From contig MKSR01000019.1 of assembly GCA_001898145.1 (NCBI GenBank), forward strand, positions 467,198 through 531,197: DNA of 64,000 bases, read 5' to 3'. The stretch is from Dyadobacter sp. 50-39. Its GTDB lineage: Bacteria > Bacteroidota > Bacteroidia > Cytophagales > Spirosomataceae. Positions 1 to 8,835 of the stretch are shown piece after piece. Within the stretch, counting starts at the first letter, position 1. The number at the start of each line of letters is the position of its first letter. Under the pieces are notes generated by a model that ran no database searches, was not told where the DNA came from, and saw only the letters and a list, made by a program, of their open reading frames with translations. A program made the translations under genes and the position numbers.

Positions 1-52
1 TGATGTTTTAAACTGGCTTCCGCTCATGGAGGGAGAAATGCCGGTGTTGTAA
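1..52 (+). CDS. C-terminal end of an upstream gene (partial)
   Basis: One frame is open from base 2 and closes with TAA at 50-52, giving a 16-residue tail DVLNWLPLMEGEMPVL. It could be the end of a gene that starts outside the window on the same strand as the glycogen synthase gene. The stretch is too short to assign a family, and an open run of this length can occur by chance. Confidence 0.35.
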   Translation, partial: DVLNWLPLMEGEMPVL

Positions 53-165
53 TTCTGAATTATTTTTCTGCATATTTATTGTGTAATAACAAGGATTTTT
101 GTGACATAACCCGAAGCAGAATCCACACTGAAAATACCCAAGTAACGCTTAAAACTGTACCCTAA

Positions 166-1980
166 TTGGAACCATTTGTCAAAACCACTAAGAAAAACGT
201 CCTGTTCGAAGTTGCATGGGAGGTTTGTAATCAAGTTGGAGGGATATATACCGTAATAAGGACCAAGGTCCCCGCGATGGTTGAGAAATGGGAAGAGAAC
301 TATTTTCTCCTCGGGCCTTATTTCGAAAAGAAAGCGTCTTCCGAATTTGAAATGATTCACGATCTGGACGACTCTCCTGCCGGGCGGGTGGTCAAGAGAA
401 TGCGTGAAATGGGTTTCACGGTTTACTATGGCTACTGGCTCGTGACCGGCAAACCCCGCGTGGTATTGTTCGACGTAGACAGCATTATAGGCCAGCTCGA
501 CGCAATCAAATTCAACCTGTGGGAAAGAAACCGTATTCCGACGATCAACGTCGAACACCTTGTCAATCAGACGCTGTGCTTCGGTGAACTCGTACGTATA
601 TTCCTGAAAGAATACGCTGACGAGAATGCCAAACGTGAAGAAATCTCGGCACAATTCCACGAATGGATGGCCAGCAGCGGGCTCCCCGAGCTGAAACGCG
701 AGAATGTCAAGATCGCTACCACCTTCACGACCCATGCTACCATGCTGGGCCGCTACCTTGCTCAGAATGTATCGGGTTTTTATAACAAACTGCCCTTCTT
801 CGACTGGGAGCAGGAAGCTAAAAACTACGGCATTCTAGCCCAATGCTCGATAGAACGGCAGGCCGCACTGAATGCCCATGTGCTCACCACGGTAAGTGAT
901 GTCACCGCCCGCGAATGCGAGGTCTTCCTCGGCCGCATGCCCGACCTCGTGACGCCGAACGGCCTGAACGTGGTTCGCTTTCAGGCGGTACACGAGTTTC
1001 AGAACCTGCATTTGAAGCATAAGGAACGCATCCACGAATTCGTAATGGGGCATTTCTTTCCCAGCTACTCTTTCGATCTGGATAAAACGCTCTACTTCTT
1101 CACATCGGGCCGGTACGAGTATTCCAACAAAGGTTACGACCTCACACTGGAAGCCCTCGCCCGGCTGAACTGGAAGATGGTGCAGGCGAATATGGATATG
1201 ACGGTGGTGATGTTTATCGTCACCAAACAGCCCTATACTTCGGTCAATCCCGATGTCTTGCAATCGCGTGCGGTGCTCAATGAATTACAGGAAACTTGCA
1301 CGGCCATTGAAAAAGAGGTCGGCGAAAAGCTTTTCCTCGCTACCGCATCCGGTACTGACCATAAAATGCCCGATCTGAACGGGTTTGTGGACGAATACTG
1401 GCGCCTACGTCTGCGCCGGACCATTCAAAGCTGGAAAACAGACCGGCTTCCGGCATTTGTCACGCACGACCTGAAACAGGAAGACGGCATTACCGATTTC
1501 TGCAAACGCGCCAACCTCGTCAACAACGAGCGCGACCGTGTCAAGATCGTTTACCACCCGGATTTTATCGCGTCGACAAACCCATTGTTCGGCCTCGATT
1601 ACGGGCAATTTGTTCGCGGCTGCCATTTGGGTGTCTTCCCAAGCTACTACGAGCCATGGGGCTACACCCCGCTCGAATGCGTCGTCCGCGGCGTCCCGAC
1701 CGTTACCAGCGACCTGTCAGGTTTTGGCGACTACATTATGCAAATCATGCGTGACTACGAAAACCGGGGCATTTATGTGATTAACCGCAAATCCCAAAAC
1801 TTCTCACAAGCCGCCGATCAGCTCGCCGATATCCTCTTCAAATTCGTGCGGATGCAGCGCCGCGACCGCATTATGCAGCGTAACCGCGTCGAAAATATTT
1901 CAGATGTGTTCGATTGGATGAACCTGCGGTCGTATTACGACACGGCGCATGATCTGGCTGCTAAGCGTAAGAAGCCTTGA
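166..1980 (+). CDS. Glycogen synthase, GT3 (eukaryote-like) family
   Basis: Predicted to elongate alpha-1,4-glucan from a nucleotide-activated glucose donor in the cytoplasm. At 604 residues it matches the GT3 family (yeast/animal type) rather than the GT5 GlgA type. Visible motifs are the N-terminal glycine loop NQVGGIYTVIRTK (about residues 22-34), TFTTHATMLGRYLA in the middle, VTPNGLNV, and near the C-terminus the retaining-transferase pattern E-x7-E in YYEPWGYTPLE (about 496 and 504). The start is TTG at 166, immediately after an in-frame TAA at 163-165; the next ATG (277) would remove the glycine loop, so TTG is the only credible standard start. A hairpin terminator follows. The family call is firm; the sugar-nucleotide donor cannot be read from sequence. 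Confidence 0.93.
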   Translation: MEPFVKTTKKNVLFEVAWEVCNQVGGIYTVIRTKVPAMVEKWEENYFLLGPYFEKKASSEFEMIHDLDDSPAGRVVKRMREMGFTVYYGYWLVTGKPRVVLFDVDSIIGQLDAIKFNLWERNRIPTINVEHLVNQTLCFGELVRIFLKEYADENAKREEISAQFHEWMASSGLPELKRENVKIATTFTTHATMLGRYLAQNVSGFYNKLPFFDWEQEAKNYGILAQCSIERQAALNAHVLTTVSDVTARECEVFLGRMPDLVTPNGLNVVRFQAVHEFQNLHLKHKERIHEFVMGHFFPSYSFDLDKTLYFFTSGRYEYSNKGYDLTLEALARLNWKMVQANMDMTVVMFIVTKQPYTSVNPDVLQSRAVLNELQETCTAIEKEVGEKLFLATASGTDHKMPDLNGFVDEYWRLRLRRTIQSWKTDRLPAFVTHDLKQEDGITDFCKRANLVNNERDRVKIVYHPDFIASTNPLFGLDYGQFVRGCHLGVFPSYYEPWGYTPLECVVRGVPTVTSDLSGFGDYIMQIMRDYENRGIYVINRKSQNFSQAADQLADILFKFVRMQRRDRIMQRNRVENISDVFDWMNLRSYYDTAHDLAAKRKKP

Positions 1981-2010
1981 TTGGAACTTGAAAAAGCCAT
2001 ATTAACGCAG

Positions 2011-2043
2011 AAAAGCCTGGTAGTGTAGATCGCCAGGCTTTTT
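2011..2043 (+). terminator. Rho-independent terminator after glycogen synthase
   Basis: AAAAGCCTGG and CCAGGCTTTTT form a perfect stem around a 12-base loop, ending in a T run, about 30 bases after the glycogen synthase stop codon. Confidence 0.85.
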
Positions 2044-2371
2044 GCTTTAAAAATTTATGCTTCCAGGAGTGAAATGATGTCTTTATAGAATTTGAAACTT
2101 CGATCCGCAGAGATTATTGGCAGTTGGCGGCGTTTCCTCCAAAGTCAGGACTCCATTTTCATATGTTCCCTTCAATGCGGTGTACATATCTCACTATTTA
2201 GGTTCACTCAAATTTACGAACTGTTGGAGACAACTAATTGGCCTTTGTGCTCCGACCTTTCCATTTAATCCCGGTAATTTTAAATTGAATTTTAAAATAC
2301 CGGGATTAATCGTCTTGATTCCTGAATTTTTTCAACACCTTCACCCCACCATTTTTACCCATAACATTACA
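2044..2371. other. Intergenic region upstream of prmA with a long hairpin
   Basis: No gene is convincing here. An open frame runs from 2117 into prmA, but its first 85 codons do not resemble PrmA and look like read-through of non-coding sequence. The main object is an inverted repeat at 2264-2310: TTAATCCCGGTA plus an A/T-rich stretch is mirrored by the complement ending TACCGGGATTAA, with a one- to five-base loop. It lies about 60 bases before the prmA start and has no T run, so it is not a normal terminator. Confidence 0.6.
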
Positions 2372-3208
2372 ATGAATTACATCGAACTGGATTTGAAGGT
2401 TGATCCCGAGTTTTCGGAAATATTGATGGCCGAGCTGGGCGAAGCAGGGTTTGAATCGTTTGTGGAAACCGACGAAGGGTTGCTCGCTTACATTCAGGAG
2501 GACGATTTCAACGAGCAGGCAATCCATGATTTAACGGCCAAATACCTGGATTTAACGACAATAGCCGTAACCTGGAAATCGTTAGAAAGAAGAAACTGGA
2601 ACGAGGAGTGGGAAAAAAGCTACGAGCCGATTGAAGTAGGTGACCAGGTACGCGTGCGGGCGACGTTTCATGAGCCCGATCCCTCTTTCAAATACGATTT
2701 ATTGATCCAGCCGAAAATGTCTTTCGGCACAGGGCACCATGAAACGACATGGCTCGTCATGAATGAGCAACTTAACCTGCCGCATGAACGTCTTTCGATC
2801 ATGGATGTCGGATGCGGGACGGGAATCCTAGCCATTCTGGCGCATAAGCTGGGCGCTTCACATCTGCTGGGATTCGATATCGACGAATGGGCTGTGGAAA
2901 ACACCCGCGAGAATTTCGCGATGAATGCACTTCCCGCCGATTCCGAGGTGTTCCAGGGTACGATCCAGAATGTGCCGGAAGAGAAAATTTTCGGGGGCAT
3001 TCTGGCGAATATCAACCGGAACATCCTGCTGGCCGAGATTCAAAAGTATGTGAAACACCTCGAACCCGGCGGATGGCTGGTGACAAGCGGGTTTTATGAA
3101 ACCGACCAGGCCGATATCGAGAAATGCGCCGCGGAAAACGGCCTGCAAAAGCTCAGGTCCAATACGCGCAACCAGTGGGCCACCGTTGTTTTTGAAAAAA
3201 TCAAATAG
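2372..3208 (+). CDS. prmA: Ribosomal protein L11 methyltransferase PrmA
   Basis: SAM-dependent methyltransferase that modifies ribosomal protein L11. The N-terminal part (residues 1-100) resembles the L11-recognition domain; the class I Rossmann core shows motif I DVGCGTGILAI (about 144-154), the acidic SAM-ribose contact GFDIDEWAVENTREN, and the NIN catalytic-type motif ILANINRNILL (about 208-218). I place the start at ATG 2372 (MNYIELDL, 278 residues) because PrmA proteins begin with this strand and the 85 codons in front of it look non-coding. It is followed after 38 bases by the large exported protein gene, but that gene has its own possible leader, so an operon is uncertain. Confidence 0.93.
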   Translation: MNYIELDLKVDPEFSEILMAELGEAGFESFVETDEGLLAYIQEDDFNEQAIHDLTAKYLDLTTIAVTWKSLERRNWNEEWEKSYEPIEVGDQVRVRATFHEPDPSFKYDLLIQPKMSFGTGHHETTWLVMNEQLNLPHERLSIMDVGCGTGILAILAHKLGASHLLGFDIDEWAVENTRENFAMNALPADSEVFQGTIQNVPEEKIFGGILANINRNILLAEIQKYVKHLEPGGWLVTSGFYETDQADIEKCAAENGLQKLRSNTRNQWATVVFEKIK

Positions 3209-3246
3209 TCCATTAGCTCATTGCTGAAAGCTAACAGCTACAAACC

Positions 3247-6200
3247 ATGAAGATATTTCGCTTTGCTATACTGCTTTACCTGCTGACTTTTATCGGAAAA
3301 AACGCGACTGCGCAAGGTGTCAAACTCTCGGATGACCCCGCACAGTTTATGCCGCAGCTGCGGAAGATGATGGATGGCAGCCGGAATCCGCAATATATCC
3401 GCTCAACGGCGCAGCTGGACAGTGTCTGGATGTCGGCGATCAGCGCAGCACAGCAGGCGAAATTCATCGAGATTGTCAAAACGCAGGTAGCAAAAGGCCA
3501 GAAAGCGGGGCCGCTGATGGCATTGCTGATACGCAATACGCAGGCGCTCGCGAAGAAATCCCCGGACAAGCTGGACGGATTCCTCGATATAGCGGCCAAT
3601 GCAGGCGAAAAATACGACGCCAAGACTTTCCAAAAAGTGCTGCAAACGAACCTGCCGATTACAGAAAGCAACAAGCTATACGCCAGCAACTACAACACCC
3701 TCTATTTGCTCGGGGGCAATTTCAAATACCGGTTCGACACGAAGGCCGACTCGACCGTCGCGCAGGAAACCGCAGCGGCTAACGACGGCTGGGATACGCC
3801 GATTGATACCAATTTCGTGATCGCTCCGAGGAAATCGGCACCGCTGCCGGTGATTGCCGGACCGCTGATGGATCTCGAAAATGCCACATTTGCGATGGTA
3901 GCAGGCGGCGATTCCGTCGTTTTTGGGCCCGCGAATGGGAGCGTGTCGTTGCGTGACGGGGTATTTGTGGGCAAAAACGGCAAATTCACATGGCAAACCG
4001 CCGGAGATTCGAGCATTTATGCGGATCTGGATGCATATTCTTTCAATATAAACCATCCTAAGCTCCTCGCTGAAAACAGTACGCTGCATTCGGACAATTA
4101 CCTGGCCACCCCTGTGAAGGGAACGGTGGAGTACCGGGGCATTAAGCGCATTAAAGGCCAGCCGGCGCAGTACCCACGCTTCGTTTCGAACGATATCGAC
4201 GCTAAACTGAGGGAATCCCGCAAGAATATCGACTATCAGGGCGGCTATTCACTCATCGGTCTCGACCGGTACAGCTCCGCTTTGAATGACAAATACTCGA
4301 CCATCAAGGTCAAGTACCAGGAAAAGCCGGCATTCTCTGTACGCAGCAAGCGTTTCGCATTGAAGGACTCTGTTTTTACAGCTCATTGGGCATTGTATTC
4401 CATGCCGCTCGGCGCCGATTCGCTCGTGCATCCGGGTGTTACATTTAAATATAATGATGACGAAGGCCTCGTTACTCTCGGGCGAATGGATAAAACCGAC
4501 TACGGGCCGCTGCCTTACAAGGATTCGTACCACAAAATGAATATCTGGTCGCAAGCCATGCGCTGGCGTTTCCCGACCGACAAAGTGGAATTTTTGCGTA
4601 TCAATGGTAAAACGGAAGTTCCCGTACGCCTCGAATCGATCGATTACTTCAAGAAGGAGCGGTTCAGGGAAATAGGTAAGGAATTTGGCTTTCAGCCGCT
4701 GATTATGGCTGCTAACTATGCCCAGACAACGAAAAAGACCTCATTCCTGCCGGAAGAGCTTGCGAAGAAATTCAACCAGAAACCGATCATCGTCCGCAAT
4801 GCCCTGCAAAGGCTCGCGCTTGATGATTACTTCATCTATAACAAGGAAACGGATGAATATGCATTGAGCAAAAAGGGCGTCATGTACGTTCTGGCGAACA
4901 TGGACAAGGCCGATTACGACAATTTCCAGGTAAGCGGCCAGTTTGCAGCCAACGATGAGATTGCCAACGCGACTATTTACCTGCCCGACACCATGCTGAC
5001 CGTCCTCGGTGTGTCGAGATTTGTAGTCAGCGACTCTCTGAAGATATATGCCGTTCCTTCCGATAAGAAAGTGATTATCGGCAAAAACCGCAATTTTACC
5101 CTGAATGGGCAAATGGTGGCCTCCAATTACCAGTTCCGCGGACAGAATATCAAATTCGATTATAACCAGTTTTTCGTGAACGTGGCGCCGTCCGATTCGA
5201 TCACGTTTACACCGCGGGATAAGTTTGCCAAAGGCCAGAAAGGCGAGGTCGGCGGGCACGTGAAATACGAAAAAGGCGGTACGTTTTACCTCAGCGACCC
5301 GAAGAACAAATCGGGTATTCAGAAAGGCATCAAAAAATCGCCCAGGCTTGTCGTGCCGGATGGTATGATCGTGTATTTCGACCAGCCGGAACGAGGGACG
5401 GTGCTTTACCCGCGGGAGGTGTTTTTCAAGATACCGAAAATCGATATGGACGGCCTCGACCAGCGTGACGTGATTTTCGAGGGTACATTTAATTCCAACG
5501 GAATCCTCCCGCCGCTGCAAACGATCCTCAAAAGCATGCCGGACAACTCGCTGGGTTTCGACTATAAGCCGCCGGTCACAGACATGAAATTGTATGAGGG
5601 CAAGGCACTGGCCAAGTTTACGGATACGCTTACCATGGACAATTCCGGTTTGCATTCCAAGGCAGTACTGAAATACCTATCGGCATCTATGAATGCCAAA
5701 AATATCCTGCTCACGTCGGATTCACTCATGGCGACGGGCGATGTAGCGACCATTAAGGAGGCAACCATAGGAAAAGGTTATTTCCCCGCCGTGGCGCTGA
5801 AAGATTATGCTTTGAAATGGTATCCCAATGCGGACAGTATGTTTATCAGCACCACGGGAAAATCTTTCGCTTTCCACCAGGGAACTACCAACCTGGAAGG
5901 AAGCCTGCTGCTTCGCTCGACGGGCTTGTATGGAAATGGTAAGTTGAAAAGAGCGGATTCAGAATTGACTTCGCCCGATATCAAGTTCAACAAGGACGGC
6001 TTCCTGGCCAACAAGTCCGAATTTGCCATCAATAGCGGCGACTTGAAGTCTACCAAGAAGCTTCTGACCGGAAACAATGTCAATGTCGATTTCAATTTCA
6101 AAACGGGCATTGCCAACTTCGTTACGGACGAATCGGGCTTCGGCAGTGATTCATCGGGTATGCAAATCCCTACCGCATCTTACCAGACGCTGATTGGCAG

Positions 6201-7929
6201 CGCCAAGTGGGACATGACTAAGAAGACGATCCTCATGAAAGGTTTAGGTGAAACCTCCTCCTACACCTCCACGGATCCGGACCAGGAAGGGCTGACCTTC
6301 AATGGCTCAGAAGCGATTTACGACATTCAAAAAGTGACTTTGAATATCAAGGGAGTGCCTTACATCCAGACCGCCGATGTGAAAATCATCCCGGATGGCG
6401 GAATGGTGGCCGTGGATGCGAAGGGGAAAATCGTTCCATTGAAAAAAGCGCGCATTGAGATCGACACGCTGAATGTATCGCACCATATGCGCGATGCCGA
6501 TATCCGGATCGATTCCCGCAACCACTTCGAAGGCTCCGCTACCTACCAGTACATCACAGCGCGAAAGGATACGTTTAACATCAAAATGCAGAATTTCGAG
6601 CTGGTGGAAGTCGGCGCCGGAGAGGAAGGCAAGCGGAAAGCGAAGGATACCAAGGCCGCTCCCGGAATCAAATATTATACAACGGCCCGCGCGGATATTA
6701 AGGAAACAGAAAACCTCTTCCTATCGCCCCGCATTCAATACAAAGGAGCCATTAACCTGGTAGCTTACGAGCCGTCGCTTAAACTCGACGGGTTCGTGAA
6801 ACCGGTGATCAAGTACCGCAAGGATTTCCAGAGTTCCTGGATCGTGTACCAGGATTCTCCGGGTGAATCTGTTTCCATTAAAATCAATAAGGACCTTAAA
6901 AACGAGCATGAGATCCCGCTTTCCGTGGGTTTGCATTACAATGAGGCCAAGGGGATGTATATGAGCTTCCTTTCGCCCAAAGATTCGGATGGCGACGAGG
7001 ACATTTACCAGGCGCAGGGAAATCTCAGCTATGATGAGGACAAAAAGGCGTTCCGCGTGAACCCGCCGCCGGGGGCCGACGGCCTGATCGACGAGGGCAA
7101 TGCATTGACTTTCGACGATAAAACCGGCCTTGCTACCTTCGCCGGGCCTTTCAAACTCATGCAAGCCAACTGGCTGCAGACATTCGGTAGCGCGGAAGTG
7201 CAGGTAGATAGCTCAAAATTCCGTTTCAATACCATGCTGCTCTTCAACGCGCCTGCATTGACACCGATTGCACCGACGCTGACAGCCAAAATCGTGGAAA
7301 CGAACCTGGCAGAATCCAATAGCACGGCTGCGGACGATGATCCCGACCAATTGAACCGCAAGTTGTCCGCCTTGATTGGCCCCAAAGGCGTGGACGCCTA
7401 TATGAAGCTCACGGCCGGGGGCTACAAACCTATTTTCGAGGCATCACCGCTGCTGGATATGCCGATGGTACTGTCCAATGTGAACCTCCACTGGTCGCCC
7501 GTACATAATGCATATTACTCGCAGGGGCCTATCGGCGTGTCGCATTTCGGGCGTAATAACATCAACGCGCAGATGACCGGCGTGCTGGAACTTCGCCGCG
7601 GCGTGGAGGGCGACGAATTCAGTCTTTACCTCGAAGCGTCGCCGGATGTGTGGTACTATTTTGATCTGAAAGCCGGTGAACTGGGTGTCGTATCTTCCAT
7701 GCTGGATTTTAACGACGAGATCGTTGCAAAGTCTAAGAATGTGAAATCCAAGGACATGACACTCGTAAGCATTGGAACTGAAGAGAAGGATATGTTTGTT
7801 AACCGATTCGACGATTTCTATCAGCCTGCCTTGAAGAAAGCGAAGCTCGTGAAAACTGCGAAGAAGAAGGCAGCACCATCCCAAGCCGAAGAAAAGAAGA
7901 AAAAAGCGGAACCCACAGAAGGATTCTGA
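3247..7929 (+). CDS. Very large exported protein of unknown function (1560 aa)
   Basis: I do not recognise the family. The first 23 residues are a clear Sec signal (hydrophobic core ILLYLLTFIG, cleavage expected near NATAQG), so the protein is exported. No internal transmembrane segment is obvious. The body is rich in beta-strand-like patterns with many short repeats of the type 'xxFTDTLTMDNSG', 'FNKDGFLANKSEFAINSGDL' and 'IRIDSRNHFEGSATYQY', suggesting long stacked beta structure on the outside or in the periplasm. The C-terminal 45 residues are very rich in lysine and glutamate (KKAKLVKTAKKKAAP, EEKKKKAEPTEGF) and appear disordered. A terminator-like hairpin follows. Reading frame is uninterrupted and codon use matches neighbours. 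Confidence 0.85.
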   Translation: MKIFRFAILLYLLTFIGKNATAQGVKLSDDPAQFMPQLRKMMDGSRNPQYIRSTAQLDSVWMSAISAAQQAKFIEIVKTQVAKGQKAGPLMALLIRNTQALAKKSPDKLDGFLDIAANAGEKYDAKTFQKVLQTNLPITESNKLYASNYNTLYLLGGNFKYRFDTKADSTVAQETAAANDGWDTPIDTNFVIAPRKSAPLPVIAGPLMDLENATFAMVAGGDSVVFGPANGSVSLRDGVFVGKNGKFTWQTAGDSSIYADLDAYSFNINHPKLLAENSTLHSDNYLATPVKGTVEYRGIKRIKGQPAQYPRFVSNDIDAKLRESRKNIDYQGGYSLIGLDRYSSALNDKYSTIKVKYQEKPAFSVRSKRFALKDSVFTAHWALYSMPLGADSLVHPGVTFKYNDDEGLVTLGRMDKTDYGPLPYKDSYHKMNIWSQAMRWRFPTDKVEFLRINGKTEVPVRLESIDYFKKERFREIGKEFGFQPLIMAANYAQTTKKTSFLPEELAKKFNQKPIIVRNALQRLALDDYFIYNKETDEYALSKKGVMYVLANMDKADYDNFQVSGQFAANDEIANATIYLPDTMLTVLGVSRFVVSDSLKIYAVPSDKKVIIGKNRNFTLNGQMVASNYQFRGQNIKFDYNQFFVNVAPSDSITFTPRDKFAKGQKGEVGGHVKYEKGGTFYLSDPKNKSGIQKGIKKSPRLVVPDGMIVYFDQPERGTVLYPREVFFKIPKIDMDGLDQRDVIFEGTFNSNGILPPLQTILKSMPDNSLGFDYKPPVTDMKLYEGKALAKFTDTLTMDNSGLHSKAVLKYLSASMNAKNILLTSDSLMATGDVATIKEATIGKGYFPAVALKDYALKWYPNADSMFISTTGKSFAFHQGTTNLEGSLLLRSTGLYGNGKLKRADSELTSPDIKFNKDGFLANKSEFAINSGDLKSTKKLLTGNNVNVDFNFKTGIANFVTDESGFGSDSSGMQIPTASYQTLIGSAKWDMTKKTILMKGLGETSSYTSTDPDQEGLTFNGSEAIYDIQKVTLNIKGVPYIQTADVKIIPDGGMVAVDAKGKIVPLKKARIEIDTLNVSHHMRDADIRIDSRNHFEGSATYQYITARKDTFNIKMQNFELVEVGAGEEGKRKAKDTKAAPGIKYYTTARADIKETENLFLSPRIQYKGAINLVAYEPSLKLDGFVKPVIKYRKDFQSSWIVYQDSPGESVSIKINKDLKNEHEIPLSVGLHYNEAKGMYMSFLSPKDSDGDEDIYQAQGNLSYDEDKKAFRVNPPPGADGLIDEGNALTFDDKTGLATFAGPFKLMQANWLQTFGSAEVQVDSSKFRFNTMLLFNAPALTPIAPTLTAKIVETNLAESNSTAADDDPDQLNRKLSALIGPKGVDAYMKLTAGGYKPIFEASPLLDMPMVLSNVNLHWSPVHNAYYSQGPIGVSHFGRNNINAQMTGVLELRRGVEGDEFSLYLEASPDVWYYFDLKAGELGVVSSMLDFNDEIVAKSKNVKSKDMTLVSIGTEEKDMFVNRFDDFYQPALKKAKLVKTAKKKAAPSQAEEKKKKAEPTEGF

Positions 7930-7933
7930 TGTG

Positions 7934-7968
7934 ATTAGCAGCATTTGCAATAGTTTCTGCTAATTTTT
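7934..7968 (+). terminator. Terminator after the 1560-residue protein gene
   Basis: ATTAGCAG and CTGCTAAT form an 8-bp stem, 15-base loop, then TTTTT; it begins five bases after the stop codon. Confidence 0.65.
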
Positions 7969-8008
7969 GAAAAATTGTATCCTGAATCATAGTTTTGCTC
8001 ACAATTGC

Positions 8009-8038
8009 TTGTAAAATCCTCCAACTATTGTATTTTTG
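8009..8038 (+). promoter_or_regulatory. Bacteroidota-type promoter of plsY
   Basis: TTG at 8009-8011 and TATTTTTG at 8031-8038 are separated by exactly 19 bases, matching the -33 TTTG / -7 TAnnTTTG consensus of the phylum. A second -7-like TATCTTTG lies at 8064-8071, close to the ATG, without a matching -33 box. Confidence 0.5.
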
Positions 8039-8082
8039 AGAAAAACTTTTTGTAATTTAAATTTATCTTTGAATAGTACAAA

Positions 8083-8733
8083 ATGAGTGTTGCCTTATTA
8101 ATAGTTGCGATTGTTGCTGCGTATTTGCTGGGTTCCATCCCAAGTTCAGTCTGGTACGGCATTGGGTATTTTGGAATAGATGTCAGGAAACACGGCAGCG
8201 GCAACGCGGGTGCCACCAACACGTTTAGGGTATTAGGCAAACGCGCCGGGACAGTTGTAATGCTCATCGACGTGCTGAAAGGCTGGACGGCCACCTGCCT
8301 TGCATCCATGCTTTTCTACATGAACGAGATCGGCGAAACCGAGCTGTTAATGTACAAAATCATCTTCGGGATCATCGCCATTATCGGCCATATCTTCCCC
8401 ATTTTTGTGAATTTCAAAGGCGGTAAAGGCATCGCCACGCTGCTCGGAATGGTACTTGCCATTCACCCCGAGCTGGCGTCGGTTTGCATTACTATATTTA
8501 TTCTGACACTAATTGCATCCCAATACGTTTCCCTGAGCTCGATCCTCGCAACGCTGGCATTCCCGGTACTTTCATGGATGGGCGTTTTCGGGCATCCCGA
8601 ACCGCTGCTAGTCGTTTTTGGGTTTACGATGTTCGTCCTGGTCGTTTTTACCCACCAGAAAAACATCGGCCGCCTGCTCAAAGGCAATGAAAACCGCGTG
8701 AACATCTTCGCAAAGTCGAAGGCGCGGAGCTGA
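8083..8733 (+). CDS. plsY: Glycerol-3-phosphate acyltransferase PlsY
   Basis: Membrane enzyme that transfers the acyl group from acyl-phosphate to glycerol-3-phosphate, the first committed step of phospholipid synthesis. The 216-residue product has the expected multi-pass hydrophobic profile and the hallmark PlsY motifs: GSIPSSVWYG at the N-terminus, HGSGNAGATNTFR (about 37-49) and FKGGKGIAT (about 111-119). It has its own promoter-like sequence upstream and a strong terminator behind, so it is probably transcribed alone. PlsX, its usual partner, is not in the window. Confidence 0.96.
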   Translation: MSVALLIVAIVAAYLLGSIPSSVWYGIGYFGIDVRKHGSGNAGATNTFRVLGKRAGTVVMLIDVLKGWTATCLASMLFYMNEIGETELLMYKIIFGIIAIIGHIFPIFVNFKGGKGIATLLGMVLAIHPELASVCITIFILTLIASQYVSLSSILATLAFPVLSWMGVFGHPEPLLVVFGFTMFVLVVFTHQKNIGRLLKGNENRVNIFAKSKARS

Positions 8734-8759
8734 TATTCTAATCTAACCCTGTTAATCCC

Positions 8760-8794
8760 AACCCCTGAGGCAACACCTTAGGGGTTATTTTTTT
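8760..8794 (+). terminator. Terminator after plsY
   Basis: AACCCCT and AGGGGTT form a 7-bp stem followed by ATTTTTTT. Confidence 0.8.
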
Positions 8795-8835
8795 AACTTG
8801 ACCGCCAATTCCTTTAAGACTAAAACAATCAGTCA

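Noticed and set aside
4741-5655. 304-codon antisense frame within the 1560-residue gene
   Set aside because: It has no domain or signal peptide, lies wholly inside a gene with a strong export signal, and reflects codon bias.
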